64,000 nt of DNA from Aromatoleum toluclasticum ATCC 700605 (GTDB lineage Bacteria; Pseudomonadota; Gammaproteobacteria; Burkholderiales; Rhodocyclaceae), in NCBI RefSeq assembly GCF_000378245.1, contig NZ_KB899498.1, forward strand, positions 1 to 64,000. Reading direction: 5' to 3'. Made by a program: the position numbers and the translations under genes. The notes under the pieces were generated by a model, which was given only the letters and a program-made list of their open reading frames with translations, was not told where the DNA came from and did no database searches. Shown here piece after piece: positions 1-14,905 of this stretch (its first letter is position 1; each line of letters begins with the position of its first letter).

Positions 1-1
1 G

Positions 2-997
2 ACGCTGCAGGGCATGGCGGGGGTGGCGGGTCGGATTGCGGCGGGCGATCTGAGCATCAACGTCGAGCCGCGCTCGCGCGGCGACGTGCTGGGGGTGGCC
101 TTTGCCGAGATGGTGAAGAATCTGCGCGGGCTGACCACGGAACTGGGCGAAGGGATCGGCGTGCTGGGTACGTCGGCGAGCGAGATCTCGGCCTCGACGG
201 CGCAGTTTGCTGCGAGCGCCTCGCAGACGGCCGCTGCGGTGGGCGAGACCACCACCACGGTCGAGGAATTGCGCCAGACCGCCGAGCTGTCAAGCCAGAA
301 GGCGCGGGCGGTGTCGGAAACGGCCCAGAAGGTCGCGCAGGTGGCGCAAAACGGGCGCCAGGCGACCGAGCAGACGATCGAGGGGATGGGGCGCATCCGC
401 GAGCAGATGGCGGCGATCACCGACAGCATGCTGCGTCTGAGCGAGCTCAACCAGACGGTGGGCCAGATCGTGGCCACGGTCGAGGATCTGGCGGCGCAGT
501 CGAACCTGCTGGCGGTCAATGCCTCGATCGAGGCGGCCAAGGCGGGCGAGTCAGGCAAGGGCTTCGCGGTCGTCGCGCAGGAGGTCAGGAGTCTGGCCGA
601 GCAGTCGAAGCAGGCGACCGCCCAGGTGCGCACGATCCTCAATGACATCCAGAAGGCGACCAGCGCGGCGGTACTGGTGACCGAGCAGGGCAGCAAGGCG
701 GTCGAGGCGGGGGTTGCCCAATCGGCGCAGGCGGGGCAGTCGATTCAATCGCTGGCCGCCGGCATGGGCGAATCGGCGCAGGCGGCGGCGCAGATTTCGG
801 TCTCCAGCCAGCAGCAGCTGGTGGGCGTGGATCAGGTGGCGGCGGCGATGGAGGGGATCCGCCAGGCGAGCGCGCAGAACGCCGATGGCGCGCGCCAGTT
901 GGAGGGCGCGGCCCACGAGCTGAAGCTGCTGGGCGAGCGGCTCACGCAGATGGTGGCGCGCTACCGGGTGCACGAGGCGCAGGCGGAGGTCCGGTGA
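2..997 (+). CDS. Methyl-accepting chemotaxis protein, C-terminal part (5' end outside window)
   Basis: The frame is open from base 2, so the start codon and the N-terminal sensor lie upstream. The visible part begins inside a HAMP linker ([13 protein letters not shown], first about 40 residues). A long helical cytoplasmic signalling domain follows, whose hairpin tip reads [20 protein letters not shown], the site where such receptors contact CheA and CheW. The protein ends without an NWETF-type pentapeptide, so no CheR/CheB tether is visible. Its stop overlaps the cheA start by four bases (GTGA), so it is almost certainly the receptor feeding the CheA below. The ligand cannot be inferred because the sensor is missing. 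Confidence 0.9.
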   Translation, partial: TLQGMAGVAGRIAAGDLSINVEPRSRGDVLGVAFAEMVKNLRGLTTELGEGIGVLGTSASEISASTAQFAASASQTAAAVGETTTTVEELRQTAELSSQKARAVSETAQKVAQVAQNGRQATEQTIEGMGRIREQMAAITDSMLRLSELNQTVGQIVATVEDLAAQSNLLAVNASIEAAKAGESGKGFAVVAQEVRSLAEQSKQATAQVRTILNDIQKATSAAVLVTEQGSKAVEAGVAQSAQAGQSIQSLAAGMGESAQAAAQISVSSQQQLVGVDQVAAAMEGIRQASAQNADGARQLEGAAHELKLLGERLTQMVARYRVHEAQAEVR

Positions 998-3378
998 GTA
1001 TGGACGAGCAGGCGTTTCTCGCCAGACTGCGCGCGACCTTCCACGCCGAAGCGGACGAGCACGTGCGGGCGATCTCGGGCGGGCTGCTGGCGCTCGAGCG
1101 CGAGGCCGATCCGCAGGCGCGCGCCCGTGAGCTTGAGACCGTCTTCCGGCACGCGCACAGCCTCAAAGGCGCCGCCCGCGCGGTCAACCTCGCACCGATC
1201 GAGCGAATCTGCCAAGCGCTGGAACATGTGCTCGCGGAATGGAAACGCGGCACGGCCGGGTTCGGGGCCGAAGGCTTTGATACGCTGCACGCGGCGATCG
1301 ATCTGATCGGCTCGCTCGCCGCCGCGACCGAGGACGAACCCTCCGCGGCGCAGGGGGCGGCGATATCGGCGCTGGTCAGGCAGCTCGGTGCGCTGAGTTC
1401 CGGCTCCGTTATCGAACAGAGCGCCCCAGATCCGGCCGCGCCGATACAGCAGGTCGAAGCGGCGCCCCTGCCGGGGGCCGCAGCGCCGGAGCCGCTCTAC
1501 GCAATCGATGCCGAGAGTCGCCCGGAACAGGCGCACGCACTTCCGCCGCCCATGTTCGTGCGCGCACCGCCTGCCGAGACCGTGCGCATCGCGACCGCCA
1601 AGCTGGATCTCCTGCTTCTCGAAGCGGAGGAGATGCTCACTGCCAAGCAGATGGCGGCGCAACGTGTCGCCGACCTGCGTCAATTCGAGGGGCTGTTCGA
1701 CGACTGGAATGCACGGTGGGAACGGATCCAACCACAGGTCCGCGCGTTGCGCAGGGCCGCAGTCTCTGCGGGCGCTGGCGCAGCGGACGGGGCTCCAATT
1801 GGGGCAACCCAGCCGCGATTCACGATGCTGCTCGAGTTTCTGGATTCGAATTGCGACTTCATCCGTTCGCTCGAACGCCAGTTGCGCGTACTGAGCAAGT
1901 CGGTGGCGCGCGATCAGCGCACGATCACCAAAGGCGTCGACGACCTGCTGAGTGATTCGAAGAAGCTGCTGATGCTGCCGTTTTCCACCTTGTCGGACCT
2001 GTTCGGAAAAATGGTTCGCGAACTAAGCCGCGACCAGGGCAAGGAGGTGGATCTGGTCGTGCGCGGCGGCGAAGTGGAGATCGACAAACGCATCCTCGAT
2101 CACATGAAGGACGTGTTGATCCACTTGGTGCGCAACAGCATCGATCACGGGATCGAAAAGCCCGAACAGCGACTGTCGCAAGGCAAGTCATCGCGAGCGA
2201 CGCTGACGATTGCCGCAGTTCCGGTCAATGGCAACAAGATCGAGATCCTTGTCGCCGACGACGGAAGCGGCATCGACCGCGCGCGGGTCACGGAAGCGGC
2301 AATCAGGCGTGGAGCCCTTTCCACCGAGGCGGCGCAACAGCTCGACGAGCGCAGCGCGCTCGAACTCATTTTCCACTCGGGCGTGTCCACCAGTCCCATC
2401 GTGACCGAGATATCCGGCCGCGGTCTTGGGTTGGCGATCGTGCGCGAACAAACGGAAAGTCTCGGCGGGCGTGTCGTTATCGACAGTCGGCGTGGCGCCG
2501 GGACGAGCTTTCGCATCGTTCTCCCGCTGACCCTCGCCACCTTTCGCGGCGTGGTGGTGCGGGTCGCCGATCGGCCCTTCGTCATTCCCACGGTCCAGGT
2601 CGAGCGCGTCGCGCGAATTCCCGGGGTGGAGGTAAAGACCGTCGAAAACCGTGAGACGGTCGCGCTCGATGGCCGCGCGGTCGCGCTTGTCCGGTTGGAA
2701 CAGGCGCTTGAACTGGGTAGCGAAAACGCTATTGGCATGGAGTCCGCTTTCGTCCCGGTGGTCGTGCTCGGTTCGGGCGAGGAACGGATCGCCTTTGCAG
2801 TCGACGAGGTGCTCAACGACGAGGAAGTGCTGGTCAAGACGCTCGCCCGGCCGCTGGTGCGAGTGCGCAACATCGCCGGTGCCACCGTGCTGGCGTCGGG
2901 CAAGGTGGCTCCGATCCTCAATGTCGCCGACCTGGTCAAGTCGGCGCGCAAGCTCGGTGGCCGGACGGGGATGCCGCACCGCGCCGATGCGTCTGCCCAC
3001 AAGGGGATGCGTCACCCGGTGAAGGTCCTTCTCGCGGAAGATTCCATCACTTCCCGCATGCTGCTCAAAGGCATCCTCGAATCGGCCGGTTATCGCGTTA
3101 GCACCGCGGTCGACGGGGTAGAGGCCTTCACGACGCTGCGCAGCGAGGTCTTCGACCTGGTTGTCTCGGACGTCGAAATGCCGCGCATGAACGGTTTTGA
3201 TCTGACCGCGCGGATCCGCGCCGATCCGAAGCTTGCAGCCAAGCCCGTCGTGCTCGTGACCGCATTGTCGTCGGCGGCCGACCGCGAGCGCGGCATCGAT
3301 GTCGGGGCGAACGCCTATATCGTCAAGAGTGGCTTCGACCAGAGCAATTTGCTGGACGTGATCCGGAGGCTGGTGTGA
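994..3378 (+). CDS. cheA: Hybrid chemotaxis histidine kinase CheA with C-terminal receiver
   Basis: A 794-residue cytoplasmic kinase that takes receptor signals and autophosphorylates on the Hpt domain. Order of domains: Hpt at about 1-110 with the phospho-histidine in HSLKG (H55); a poorly conserved linker; dimerisation helices and HATPase at about 320-510 (N box [12 protein letters not shown]); a CheW-like coupling domain at about 515-650; and a receiver at about 672-794 with phospho-acceptor D726 in [11 protein letters not shown] fused receiver is typical of Wsp- and Frz-like alternative pathways rather than of flagellar CheA. The GTG start overlaps the receptor stop, and the stop overlaps cheB in the same way. 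No cheW, cheR or cheY lies in the window; they may be upstream. Confidence 0.93.
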   Translation: MSMDEQAFLARLRATFHAEADEHVRAISGGLLALEREADPQARARELETVFRHAHSLKGAARAVNLAPIERICQALEHVLAEWKRGTAGFGAEGFDTLHAAIDLIGSLAAATEDEPSAAQGAAISALVRQLGALSSGSVIEQSAPDPAAPIQQVEAAPLPGAAAPEPLYAIDAESRPEQAHALPPPMFVRAPPAETVRIATAKLDLLLLEAEEMLTAKQMAAQRVADLRQFEGLFDDWNARWERIQPQVRALRRAAVSAGAGAADGAPIGATQPRFTMLLEFLDSNCDFIRSLERQLRVLSKSVARDQRTITKGVDDLLSDSKKLLMLPFSTLSDLFGKMVRELSRDQGKEVDLVVRGGEVEIDKRILDHMKDVLIHLVRNSIDHGIEKPEQRLSQGKSSRATLTIAAVPVNGNKIEILVADDGSGIDRARVTEAAIRRGALSTEAAQQLDERSALELIFHSGVSTSPIVTEISGRGLGLAIVREQTESLGGRVVIDSRRGAGTSFRIVLPLTLATFRGVVVRVADRPFVIPTVQVERVARIPGVEVKTVENRETVALDGRAVALVRLEQALELGSENAIGMESAFVPVVVLGSGEERIAFAVDEVLNDEEVLVKTLARPLVRVRNIAGATVLASGKVAPILNVADLVKSARKLGGRTGMPHRADASAHKGMRHPVKVLLAEDSITSRMLLKGILESAGYRVSTAVDGVEAFTTLRSEVFDLVVSDVEMPRMNGFDLTARIRADPKLAAKPVVLVTALSSAADRERGIDVGANAYIVKSGFDQSNLLDVIRRLV

Positions 3379-4475
3379 GGACGATCGACGGGAAAATTGC
3401 GGTGCTCGTGGTCGAGGATTCGCCCGCGGCACGACTGCTGCTGATCCACCTCCTCACCTCGGATCCACGCTTCGGGGTCGTCGATGCGGTGGATAACGGC
3501 GCGGAAGCGCTGCGCTTTCTCGAAGGCGGCAGGCCCGACGTGATCCTGATGGACATTCACATGTCCGGCATGGACGGTTACGAGGTGACGCGCAGGATCA
3601 TGGAGACCCGGCCGGTCCCGGTGGTGATATGCAGCGCAACCGTCGACCCCGCCGAAGTCGCCTCGACTTTCAGGGCGCTGGAGGCGGGTGCGGTGGCGGT
3701 GGTGGCCAAGCCGGCCGGGCCGGGGCACCCGGACCATGAGGCGTCGGCGGCCAAACTCCTGGAGATCGTCGCGCTGATGTCCGAGGTGAGGGTGATCAAG
3801 CGCTGGCCGCGGCTGCGGCGCTCCACTGGGACGACCTCGGCGATCGTGCCGGCCAACGGGCGTTCGCAAGAAGGACCGATCCAAGTGGTTGCGATCGGCG
3901 CGTCGACGGGCGGCCCGCCGGTGCTGCAAACGATTCTAGCCAGCCTGCCGGCAAGCTTCCCCGTGCCGGTACTGATCGTGCAGCACATCGCTGCCGGCTT
4001 CCTTCCGGGATTTGCCGAATGGCTGAGCCACGGTACCGGTTTCCCGGTCCGTATCGCCGCGCACGGCGAAGTACTCCTGCCGGGGCATGCGTATCTTGCG
4101 CCGGACGGCTGTCACATGGGCCTCGCGCCCCATGGCCGCATCGCGCTGAGTCGTCAATCGCCGGAAAATGGTGTGCGTCCGGCCGTTTCCTTCCTGTTCC
4201 GTTCGGTCGCCGCGGAGTGTGGTTCGCGCGCGGTGGCGATACTGCTGACCGGAATGGGCAGGGACGGCGTGACGGAACTCAAACTGCTGCGAGACGCCGG
4301 TGCGGTCACGGTGGCACAGGATGCGGAAAGCTCCGTGGTCCACGGCATGCCGGGCGAGGCGATCCGATGCGGTGGCGCGAGCCATGTTCTGGGCCCCGAT
4401 AAGATTGCAGCCCTGCTGACCGGGCTGCTCGCAGCCCCATCGAGGCCGGCTTTGGTGCCAACGACCAAAAGGTAA
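3375..4475 (+). CDS. cheB: Chemotaxis protein-glutamate methylesterase/deamidase CheB
   Basis: A 366-residue response regulator that removes methyl groups from receptor glutamates when phosphorylated by CheA. The N-terminal receiver (about 10-135) has acceptor D60 in LMDIHMSGMDG. The C-terminal methylesterase domain (about 168-350) carries the full serine-hydrolase triad: S177 in GASTGGPP, H204 in VQHIAAG and D297 in GMGRDG. The GTG start overlaps the cheA stop by four bases, indicating translational coupling. Its presence implies that a CheR partner exists, probably in the unseen upstream part of the operon. Confidence 0.95.
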   Translation: MRTIDGKIAVLVVEDSPAARLLLIHLLTSDPRFGVVDAVDNGAEALRFLEGGRPDVILMDIHMSGMDGYEVTRRIMETRPVPVVICSATVDPAEVASTFRALEAGAVAVVAKPAGPGHPDHEASAAKLLEIVALMSEVRVIKRWPRLRRSTGTTSAIVPANGRSQEGPIQVVAIGASTGGPPVLQTILASLPASFPVPVLIVQHIAAGFLPGFAEWLSHGTGFPVRIAAHGEVLLPGHAYLAPDGCHMGLAPHGRIALSRQSPENGVRPAVSFLFRSVAAECGSRAVAILLTGMGRDGVTELKLLRDAGAVTVAQDAESSVVHGMPGEAIRCGGASHVLGPDKIAALLTGLLAAPSRPALVPTTKR

Positions 4476-4498
4476 TTGAAGAAGAGAGGTTTATCCGA

Positions 4499-7168
<2,670 letters not shown>

Positions 7169-7304
7169 GGCACGACGCTGCGCTCTCGATCCTGTATTTA
7201 CGTCGAGCAGAAGGAACTTTGGAGGGATCTCGTGCGCGCTACAAGACCTCGTTGTGGCAGTCCCAAGTGAAAGTGCCGTTGGTCATCTGGCGAGTAGGGC
7301 GGTT

Positions 7305-10300
7305 ATGAATATGGATCGGGAGCAAATCGGTCGTGCGTCGGGCACGCGGCGCAACAACGTGTTGCTGAAAATCGTGCTCGTCGCGACGCTGTATGTCCTG
7401 GGAGGACTGGCCGGCAGGCTGCTGGCACTGCCGCCCGGTTATGCCTCGCTGGTGTGGCCCGCCGCCGGGCTCGCGGTTGCCGCCCTTCTGATTGGTGGCG
7501 TGCGTTGCTGGCCAGGCGTATGGCTTGGCGCATTCATGCTCAACATATGGCTGGATCTGTCGGCGACGGGCGCATTCGTGGCCGCGCTCAATGCTTCCGC
7601 GGCAACGATGCAGGCGCTTTTCGGTTTCTGGTTTGCGCGACGCTTTCTCGACGGGGCCAGCCCGCTCGCGCGCAATGCGGACCTATGGCGTTTCCTCTTC
7701 CGGGCCGGACCGTTCGCGTGCCTGGTGTCGGCGACGATCGGCGTCGCCACGCTGAACGGCTTTGGACGCCTGGCGGACGCGGGGGCACTCAACCAATGGT
7801 TGATCTGGTGGGCAGGCGACGTTGTCGGCGTTTTGCTGTTCATGCCGATGGCCCTCGTTGCCTGGCCGGGCGGGCCTCCTACCTGGGCGCGGAACCGGAT
7901 TTCGATCGTGTTACCGCTGCTCACGACCGCAGCGCTGGTCGCGGCGGGCGGCTTCGGGCTCACCCGCTTGGAGCAGGCACGAGCGCAACGGGCAGCCGAG
8001 CACCTGCAGGATCAGGCCTATGAACTCGGTTTTCTGGCGCTCCCCTCTGCCATCGATTCCCTGCTCAGTGTGGAGCGCTTTTTCGCCGCCAACGAGGCGG
8101 TGACGCAACGGCAGTTCTCGCTGTTCACGTCGTACCTGCTGGAGCGGCCCGGCCTGCAGGCTATTGCATGGCTGCCGCGTATCGAGGCGGCCGACCGCGC
8201 TGTTTTCGAGGCCACGCTGCGGGACGATTTCGAGAACGCGAGCGGCATTACCGAGCGCGCGCCAGATGGACGTCTGATCGGTGCCGATACGCGCAGTGCC
8301 TATTTTCCGGGGCGGTTCGTCGAACCGCTGGCACACAGCCGGACCTTGGTCGGATACGATTTCGCCGCGCATCCCGCGCGGCTTGCAGCCATGGATCGGG
8401 CCCGCGACACGGGTCAGGCTGTTGCCACCGCACCGCTGCCGCTGGTACAGAACGGGCAGATCGGCGTGCCCGTTTTCGTTCCCGTCTATCAGCTGACCCC
8501 TGACGACGGCGCCAAGTCCGTCGAGCAGCGGCGCGCTGCCCTGAAGGGCGTGTTAATGGGGTCGTTCGACCTCGAACAGCTGTTCGCGCCCCTCGCGAAC
8601 GTGGCGCGAGCAAGGGAGCTCGCATTTCGCGTATCCGACATCACCCCCGGTGCACTGGCGAGCGTCCTGGTCACCACGCTGCCGGCCGGTGCAGCACCGC
8701 AGTGGCACCGCGACGTGCAGTTTGCCGGCCGCGTCTGGCGCCTCGAAATGCAGCATGCCAGCGGCCTCTGGTTGCCGGGAGAGAGCGTTGAAGCGCGCGC
8801 CTACCTCGCCTTCTCGGTGTTGGCGGCATTCCTGATCACCTTGGTGACGCTGGGCATGGTCGGCCGCAACGCAGCCGTCGAGGCACAAGTGGCCCAACGC
8901 ACGGCCGCACTTGAGGAGGAGTTGCGTGGGCGACGGAGCGCGGAAGCGGCGCTTCAGCAGAGCGAGAAGGATCTCGACATCACCCTGCATTCGATCGGTG
9001 ATGCGGTACTGGCCACAGACGCCGACGGACGCGTCACGCGCTTGAATCCGATTGCCGAACAACTCACCGGGTGGTCGCTGTCCGCGGCAAGAGGGCGCTC
9101 AGTTCAAGAGGTGTTTCGCATCATCAATGAGCAGACGCGCCTTCCCGCCAGGATTCCGGTGGACGACGTGCTGCGCACGGGCGCAATCCAAGGCCTCGCC
9201 AACCATACCGTGCTCATCTCCCGCGACGGGCGCGAGTGTGCCGTTGAGGACAGTGCCGCCCCCATCGTCGATGCCGACGGAATTGTGCGTGGTGTCGTGC
9301 TGGTGTTTCGCGACGTGACGGAGGCGCGCCGGGCCGAACTGGCCTTGGCCGCGAGCGAAGCGCGCTACCGGCAGTTCATCGAACTGTCGCCGTTCGGCGT
9401 ATTCGTGCAGAGCGAAGGATGTTTCCAGTTCCTCAACCCTAAAGCTATCGCACTGTTTGGCGCCGAATCGGCGGATCAACTGATCGGGCGGCGGGTGCTC
9501 GATTTTGTCCATCCCGACAGTCGGGTGATCGCAGGCGAGCGTATTGGTCGTCTCAACAACGAACGGGCGGTCGCCACCGCGTTGGAGGAAAAACTGCTTC
9601 GGACCGACGGCTCCGCCTTTCTCGGCGAGGTCACGGCCGTGCCTTACGACCATGACGGGCGTACCGGTGGACTCGTCCTCTTCCAGGACGTCACGGCACG
9701 GCGCGAGGCCACGGAGCAGCTCGATCGCATCTTCAACCTTTCGCTCGATCTGATGTGCATCATCGACATGGAAGGCTATTTCCAGCGCATAAACCCAGCC
9801 GCCAGCCAGTTGCTGGGTTGGAGCGAGGCGGAAATTCTGGCGCGGCCGTTCATGGACCTTTTGCATCCCGACGACCTCCCCGCAACGATGGCTCAAATGG
9901 AGCGCATCGCCGCCAACGAGCCGGTGCTCAACTTCGAGAACCGTTACCGCTGCAAGAACGGTTCGTGGTGCTGGCTTGCGTGGAAAGCCCTGCCTCAGCC
10001 CGGCGGCTTGATCTTCGCCACCGCGCGCGACGCGACCGAGCAACATGAAGCGGCACAGCGCTTGTCGCAATTGAATCGGGAGCTCGAGCGTCGCGTCGAC
10101 GAACGCACCGTTGCGCTGGAGGCGCTGAATGCGAAGAAGGAGGAGATCCGCGCGGTGGTCGACAATCTCCTCGAATGTGTCATCAGGATTGACAATCGGG
10201 GGATCGTGCGCAGTGCGAATCCGGCAGTGGAAAGGATTCTCGGTTACCGGTCCGAGGAAGTCATCGGGCAAAACGTGTCAACCCTGATGCCAGAACCGCA

Positions 10301-12470
10301 TCGCAGCCGGCATGACGAATACCTCGATCGCTATCGTCGCACCGGCGAGGCCCACATCATCGGTATCGGTCGCGAAGTGGAAGGCCGGCACAAGGACGGT
10401 CATCTCATTCCCCTCTCGTTGTCAGTCGTTGAATACGCAATGCGTGGCGAGCGTTTTTTCATCGGTACGCTACGCGATATCGGCGAAAACAAGCGACTGA
10501 TCGCCGAACTGACTACCGCTCGGGCCGATGCCGAACAGGCAAGTCGTGCCAAATCGGCATTCCTTGCCACGATTAGCCACGAAATCCGTACACCGATGAA
10601 TGGGGTGGTCGGCATGGTGGACGTGCTGGCCAACGGTCGGCTGTCCGAGCATCAGATGGATCTGATCAGAACCATACGCGAGTCGGCCACGACCCTGCTC
10701 GGCCTCATCGATGACATCCTGGATTTTTCCAAGATCGAGGCCGGCAAGCTGGAAATCGAACGAGCACCGCTGTCAATTTCGGATCTCGTCGAAGGACTGT
10801 GCAATTCGCTTGTTCCGGTGGCCGCCCGGCGGGGGGTGGATGTCTCGCTGTTCATCTCGCCGGACATCCCGGAGCGAGTGCTCGCGGACGACGTGCGGCT
10901 GCGTCAGGTGCTCTACAACCTGGTTGGCAACGCGATCAAGTTCTCGGCTGGCCGGCCCGATCAACATGGCCGTGTTTCGGTTCGCGTGGAGATTGTAGAG
11001 GAGGCACCGCTGCGGCTCGCCATCCGCATCGCCGACAACGGCATCGGCATGGCTCCGGACACGCTCGGCAGCCTGTTTACCCCGTTCAGTCAGGCTGAAG
11101 TCTCGACCACCCGCCGTTTCGGGGGCACAGGTCTCGGGCTCGCGATCTGCAAGCGGCTGGTGGACCTGATGAACGGAGAAATCCTCGTGGAGAGTGTGCC
11201 CGGCGAGGGCGCGATCTTTACAGTCACCCTTCCGTTCGAAATCGCCAGCGAACAGCCGGTGCGTGTGCTGCCGGATCTCAGGGATGTCAACTGTATTCTT
11301 ATTCAAAGTGCAGACCTTAACATCAGCGATTTATCCACATACCTCGAACACGCTGGTGCCCGCACGCGCGTGGCGGTCGATGAGGGCGGCGCGGCGGCGG
11401 AGGCCGCAACCCTGGCGGCGCCGGTGGTTGTGATTTCGTATTCAGACCACAGATGTTCCCAGACGTGCAATCTCGCCGCTGCCATACCGAAGGTGCATTG
11501 CCTGCAAATTACGCGGGGGCGGCGGCGGCGTGCTCGGGCGGTAGCGCCCGACATGGTCACGCTGGACGGTGACGCGCTGAGGCGCCAGGCTCTGTTGCAC
11601 GCAGTGGCGGTGGCTGCAGGCCGGGCGTCACCCGAGATCGTTCACCATAACGGCAATGGACCGTTTGACGACGAAGAGGTGCCGCCTCCGTCCGTAGCGG
11701 AAGCTCGTGCGCTAGGTCGTCTGGTTCTGGTCGCAGAGGATGACGACATCAACCAGAAGGTCATCCTGCAGCAGCTTGCGCTGCTCGGCTACGCAGCCGA
11801 AGTGGCCTCTACCGGTGCGGAAGCCCTGCAGATGTGGCGCATCGGGCACTATGCGCTGCTACTCACCGACCTTCATATGCCGGAATTGGATGGCTATGAA
11901 TTGGCGGAAACGATTCGTCGGGAAGAGGCGGGGCGGCGACGCATCCCCATTCTCGCGCTCACCGCGAACGCCCTGCGAGGAGAGGCGAGTCGGGCGCGCG
12001 CCTTGGGTATGGACGAATATCTGACCAAGCCGATTCAACTCCATGTGCTCCGCGCTGCACTGGAGAAATGGCTGCCGACGACAAAGGCCTCGCCGCCGCC
12101 GGCGGCACCCCATCCAGCAGAGCAGCTCACCCCCCTTGTGAATGTAGCCGTCCTGAAGGAGTTGGTCGGCGACGATCCCGAGACCGTCGATGCAATACTT
12201 GGAGACTACCTGGTCTCCGCCAAGCAACACGCAAGCGACCTGCATGCCGCCATCACTGACGGGGATATGCGAACCGTCGGCGCGATTGCCCACAAACTCA
12301 AGTCGTCATCGCGTGCGGTGGGAGCCGCGGGGCTGGGCGACCTCTGCGCGGAACTCGAGAATGCCGTGCGGTCCGAAGATCGGACCGCGATCGCGCAGCG
12401 GATAGCGCAGTTCGACGATCTCGTGGGTGCGGTGCTGGTTGCAGTACTTATCGAAAAAAATAGATCATAG
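7305..12470 (+). CDS. Membrane hybrid histidine kinase (MASE1-CHASE-PAS-HisKA-HATPase-REC-Hpt)
   Basis: A kinase of about 1,721 residues. The N-terminus has a run of membrane helices of MASE1 type (about 15-225), then an extracytoplasmic CHASE-like sensor (about 235-480), another membrane helix (about 500-525) and four PAS repeats (about 555-1060). The kinase core has H1092 in [11 protein letters not shown] degenerate receiver, a true receiver (D1522) and an Hpt domain (H1663 in AHKLKSS) follow. I chose the ATG at 7305; the same frame is open from a GTG at 7254, but those 17 residues look non-coding. The C-terminal half duplicates that of the preceding kinase. The phosphate probably passes to the receiver proteins immediately downstream. 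Confidence 0.9.
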   Translation: MNMDREQIGRASGTRRNNVLLKIVLVATLYVLGGLAGRLLALPPGYASLVWPAAGLAVAALLIGGVRCWPGVWLGAFMLNIWLDLSATGAFVAALNASAATMQALFGFWFARRFLDGASPLARNADLWRFLFRAGPFACLVSATIGVATLNGFGRLADAGALNQWLIWWAGDVVGVLLFMPMALVAWPGGPPTWARNRISIVLPLLTTAALVAAGGFGLTRLEQARAQRAAEHLQDQAYELGFLALPSAIDSLLSVERFFAANEAVTQRQFSLFTSYLLERPGLQAIAWLPRIEAADRAVFEATLRDDFENASGITERAPDGRLIGADTRSAYFPGRFVEPLAHSRTLVGYDFAAHPARLAAMDRARDTGQAVATAPLPLVQNGQIGVPVFVPVYQLTPDDGAKSVEQRRAALKGVLMGSFDLEQLFAPLANVARARELAFRVSDITPGALASVLVTTLPAGAAPQWHRDVQFAGRVWRLEMQHASGLWLPGESVEARAYLAFSVLAAFLITLVTLGMVGRNAAVEAQVAQRTAALEEELRGRRSAEAALQQSEKDLDITLHSIGDAVLATDADGRVTRLNPIAEQLTGWSLSAARGRSVQEVFRIINEQTRLPARIPVDDVLRTGAIQGLANHTVLISRDGRECAVEDSAAPIVDADGIVRGVVLVFRDVTEARRAELALAASEARYRQFIELSPFGVFVQSEGCFQFLNPKAIALFGAESADQLIGRRVLDFVHPDSRVIAGERIGRLNNERAVATALEEKLLRTDGSAFLGEVTAVPYDHDGRTGGLVLFQDVTARREATEQLDRIFNLSLDLMCIIDMEGYFQRINPAASQLLGWSEAEILARPFMDLLHPDDLPATMAQMERIAANEPVLNFENRYRCKNGSWCWLAWKALPQPGGLIFATARDATEQHEAAQRLSQLNRELERRVDERTVALEALNAKKEEIRAVVDNLLECVIRIDNRGIVRSANPAVERILGYRSEEVIGQNVSTLMPEPHRSRHDEYLDRYRRTGEAHIIGIGREVEGRHKDGHLIPLSLSVVEYAMRGERFFIGTLRDIGENKRLIAELTTARADAEQASRAKSAFLATISHEIRTPMNGVVGMVDVLANGRLSEHQMDLIRTIRESATTLLGLIDDILDFSKIEAGKLEIERAPLSISDLVEGLCNSLVPVAARRGVDVSLFISPDIPERVLADDVRLRQVLYNLVGNAIKFSAGRPDQHGRVSVRVEIVEEAPLRLAIRIADNGIGMAPDTLGSLFTPFSQAEVSTTRRFGGTGLGLAICKRLVDLMNGEILVESVPGEGAIFTVTLPFEIASEQPVRVLPDLRDVNCILIQSADLNISDLSTYLEHAGARTRVAVDEGGAAAEAATLAAPVVVISYSDHRCSQTCNLAAAIPKVHCLQITRGRRRRARAVAPDMVTLDGDALRRQALLHAVAVAAGRASPEIVHHNGNGPFDDEEVPPPSVAEARALGRLVLVAEDDDINQKVILQQLALLGYAAEVASTGAEALQMWRIGHYALLLTDLHMPELDGYELAETIRREEAGRRRIPILALTANALRGEASRARALGMDEYLTKPIQLHVLRAALEKWLPTTKASPPPAAPHPAEQLTPLVNVAVLKELVGDDPETVDAILGDYLVSAKQHASDLHAAITDGDMRTVGAIAHKLKSSSRAVGAAGLGDLCAELENAVRSEDRTAIAQRIAQFDDLVGAVLVAVLIEKNRS

Positions 12471-12488
12471 AAAAAACAGGAAACGATC

Positions 12489-13691
12489 ATGAACATACTA
12501 CTGATCGACGATGACCCCCTCATGCTCAAACTTCTGGCGCGCCAGTTGGCCAAATTCGGCCTTGGCGACGTGACCGCGTGCGAGCGTGCCCATGATGCGC
12601 TGGTTGTGGTGGAGGCCCGCCGCGGCGCCGCCGAGCTGATCTTTTGCGATCTGCAAATGCCGGAAATGGACGGGGTGGAGTTCGTCCGGCAACTGGCGCA
12701 CATCGGGTTCAAGGGGGGACTGGTGCTGGTCAGCGGCGAGGATGAGCGGATCCTGCAGGCCGCGGAAAAACTTGCCAGGGCCCACAAGCTCGACGTCCTC
12801 GGCAGTTTGCACAAACCCGTTTCCCCTGCCCAGTTGCAGGAGATTCTTGGACTGTTTTCCAATAGGCCCGCCCTCGTGCCTCGCGCTTTCCGCAAGGGCT
12901 ACGGCCCTGACGAATTGCAGCGCGGCATTGTCGGCGGGCAGATGGTCAACCATTACCAACCGAAGGTGGCATTCGCTTCGGGTACCGTGATGGGCGTTGA
13001 GACGCTGGTGCGTTGGCGCCACCCCGAAGACGGTCTCGTGTTTCCCGACCAGTTCATCGACGTGGCTGAGGAATACGGCCTCATCGATCATCTGACGCAT
13101 GCGGTGTTGACCGGCGCGCTGGAGGCGGACCGCCGCTGGAAGGCGGAAGGCCTGTCGCTCGGGCTGGCGGTCAATGTCTCGATGGAGAACCTCACGAATC
13201 TCGAATTTCCCGAGCGGGTCGAGCGCGCGGTGGCCCAGGCGGGACTTCCGGTGAGTAGTCTCATGTTGGAGGTGACGGAAAGCCGACTCATGAAGAATCG
13301 GCTGGAGTCGCTGGACATCCTGACCCGCCTGCGTCTCAAACGGATCGGTCTGTCGATCGACGACTTCGGCACCGGCCATTCCTCGCTCGTGCAGTTGCGT
13401 GACATTCCGTTCTCCGAGCTGAAAATCGACCGTGGCTTCGTGCATGGGGCCCACCGCGATGCGTCGGCGCGAGCGATCGTCGAGGCAAGCTTGAGTATGG
13501 CGCGACACCTCGGCATGACGACAGTGGCCGAAGGGGTGGAGGACCGCGATGACTGGGACTTCCTGCGTGCGAGCGGGTGCGATCTCGCGCAGGGCTGGTT
13601 CGTCGCCAAGCCCATGCCGGCGGCCGAATTGCCCGACTGGATTGCCGAGTGGGACTTGCGGCGTCCCTCCTTGGTGGGGGAACAATCATGA
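12489..13691 (+). CDS. Response regulator with EAL c-di-GMP phosphodiesterase domain
   Basis: A 400-residue protein with an N-terminal receiver (acceptor D54 in FCDLQMPEMDG) and an EAL domain at about 140-390. The signature EAL reads ETL (MGVETLVRW), which keeps the metal-binding Glu. The other catalytic landmarks are present: NVS, EVTES, SIDDFGTGHSS, LKIDRGF and EGVED. It should hydrolyse c-di-GMP to pGpG when phosphorylated. It lies 18 bases after the hybrid kinase and overlaps the next gene by four bases (ATGA), so it is the likely enzymatic output of this operon. Confidence 0.9.
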   Translation: MNILLIDDDPLMLKLLARQLAKFGLGDVTACERAHDALVVVEARRGAAELIFCDLQMPEMDGVEFVRQLAHIGFKGGLVLVSGEDERILQAAEKLARAHKLDVLGSLHKPVSPAQLQEILGLFSNRPALVPRAFRKGYGPDELQRGIVGGQMVNHYQPKVAFASGTVMGVETLVRWRHPEDGLVFPDQFIDVAEEYGLIDHLTHAVLTGALEADRRWKAEGLSLGLAVNVSMENLTNLEFPERVERAVAQAGLPVSSLMLEVTESRLMKNRLESLDILTRLRLKRIGLSIDDFGTGHSSLVQLRDIPFSELKIDRGFVHGAHRDASARAIVEASLSMARHLGMTTVAEGVEDRDDWDFLRASGCDLAQGWFVAKPMPAAELPDWIAEWDLRRPSLVGEQS

Positions 13692-14851
13692 ACCACGACG
13701 CCCGGATCCTGGTCGCGAGCGATATCATTGCGGACGCCGGATTGGTGCGAAAACTCTTGAGCGAGGAGTTCGAGAACGTCGCGGTCTCAACGGAGCCGGA
13801 CCGGAGCGTTCAGGATTTCGAGCGCTGCAAACCTCAGGTGCTGATCCTCGCCTTCGATACCCTCGAGAAGGCCGAGCGCTACTATCTCGGACTTTATCGG
13901 CTGAGCACGCTGATCCATGCGCTGCCACACCGGACCCTGATCCTGTGCAACAAAGATGACGTGCGCCGGGTTTATGCGTTGTGCAAGAAAGAGCACTTCG
14001 ATGACTACATCCTGTTTTGGCCGATGACCCACGACACGCCGCGCCTGCCGATGGCGGTGATCCACGCGCTGCGTCAGATGACGGACGCCGGAGCGGATGG
14101 GCCTACTGTCCGGGAACTTGCGGTGCAGGCGCGGCGCATTGCGGAGCTCGAATCGCAGCTGGCCCGATATGCGACGACGGGTGGCCTACACGTGGAGCTC
14201 GCGAACCGGTCGTTACAGCAGGCCGGACAGGAAATCGGGGCGGCGCTGGAAGGCTTTTCCCGCAAGCTGTCGGGCGGCGAACTGCGCGATGTTGTCGAGA
14301 TCAAGGACCATAGCGGCTTCCAGCGCGAGATCGAGCGTCTGAAAATGGACGAGATCGGCAAGCGGTTCGAGGCGGCCGCCGAAGCAGTCGAACCACTGAC
14401 CCTGTGGATCGACTCCATCGAGGAGGAATTCGCACCGCAGGTCGCAGCGGTGCGCGAACTCCAGACGCTTGCAGCGCAGGTCCGACCGGTCGTTCTGGTG
14501 GTCGATGACGACGAATTTCAGCACAAGCTGCTCGGGCGCATACTTGCAGAACTCGAGCTGGAGCTGATCATTGCGACGTCGGGCACCGAAGCTCTCGGGG
14601 CGCTGCGCCGGCGTCGACCCGATCTCGTCCTGATGGACGTCAATCTGCCTGATATCGACGGTATCGAAACTACCCGTCGCCTGAAGTCCGTCGGGCAACT
14701 CGCCGCTGTTCCCGTCATCATGATTACCGGCCGCAGTGAAAAGAACGTGGTGGTCGAAAGCCTGAAAGCGGGCGCCGCCGATTTTGTGGTCAAACCCGTT
14801 GACAGGGATGTACTGCTGTCGAAGGTCCGCAGCTTCCTCGGCATTGCTTAG
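13688..14851 (+). CDS. Receiver-domain protein with N-terminal pseudo-receiver and coiled-coil middle
   Basis: A 387-residue protein. The ATG at 13688 overlaps the upstream stop and fits an operon. The first 130 residues have an alpha/beta pattern like a receiver (ARILVASDIIADAGLVRKLL) but lack a convincing acceptor Asp. Residues of about 140-255 are helical and rich in Glu, Arg and Gln. The C-terminal 125 residues form a canonical receiver (VVDDDE, LMDVNLPDIDG, KPVD). There is no output domain, so it probably acts through protein contacts, for example as a phosphate acceptor for the Hpt domains or as an adaptor at the chemosensory array. Its specific function is not recognised. Confidence 0.82.
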   Translation: MNHDARILVASDIIADAGLVRKLLSEEFENVAVSTEPDRSVQDFERCKPQVLILAFDTLEKAERYYLGLYRLSTLIHALPHRTLILCNKDDVRRVYALCKKEHFDDYILFWPMTHDTPRLPMAVIHALRQMTDAGADGPTVRELAVQARRIAELESQLARYATTGGLHVELANRSLQQAGQEIGAALEGFSRKLSGGELRDVVEIKDHSGFQREIERLKMDEIGKRFEAAAEAVEPLTLWIDSIEEEFAPQVAAVRELQTLAAQVRPVVLVVDDDEFQHKLLGRILAELELELIIATSGTEALGALRRRRPDLVLMDVNLPDIDGIETTRRLKSVGQLAAVPVIMITGRSEKNVVVESLKAGAADFVVKPVDRDVLLSKVRSFLGIA

Positions 14852-14855
14852 CTGG

Positions 14856-14876
14856 CCTCGGGCTCGCCCGGGGTTT
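14856..14876 (+). terminator. Possible intrinsic terminator after the signalling operon
   Basis: Five bases after the stop codon a 7-bp GC-rich stem with a CTCG loop (one G-T pair) is followed by only three Ts. The position is right for ending the operon, but the short T tract makes it weak. Confidence 0.35.
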
Positions 14877-14905
14877 GATCGTTAGTGACCGGGCTCCGCC
14901 CAGGG

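Noticed and set aside
7254-7304. Upstream GTG start for the large membrane kinase
   Set aside because: It adds 17 residues without similarity; the ATG at 7305 precedes the expected N-terminal membrane helices.
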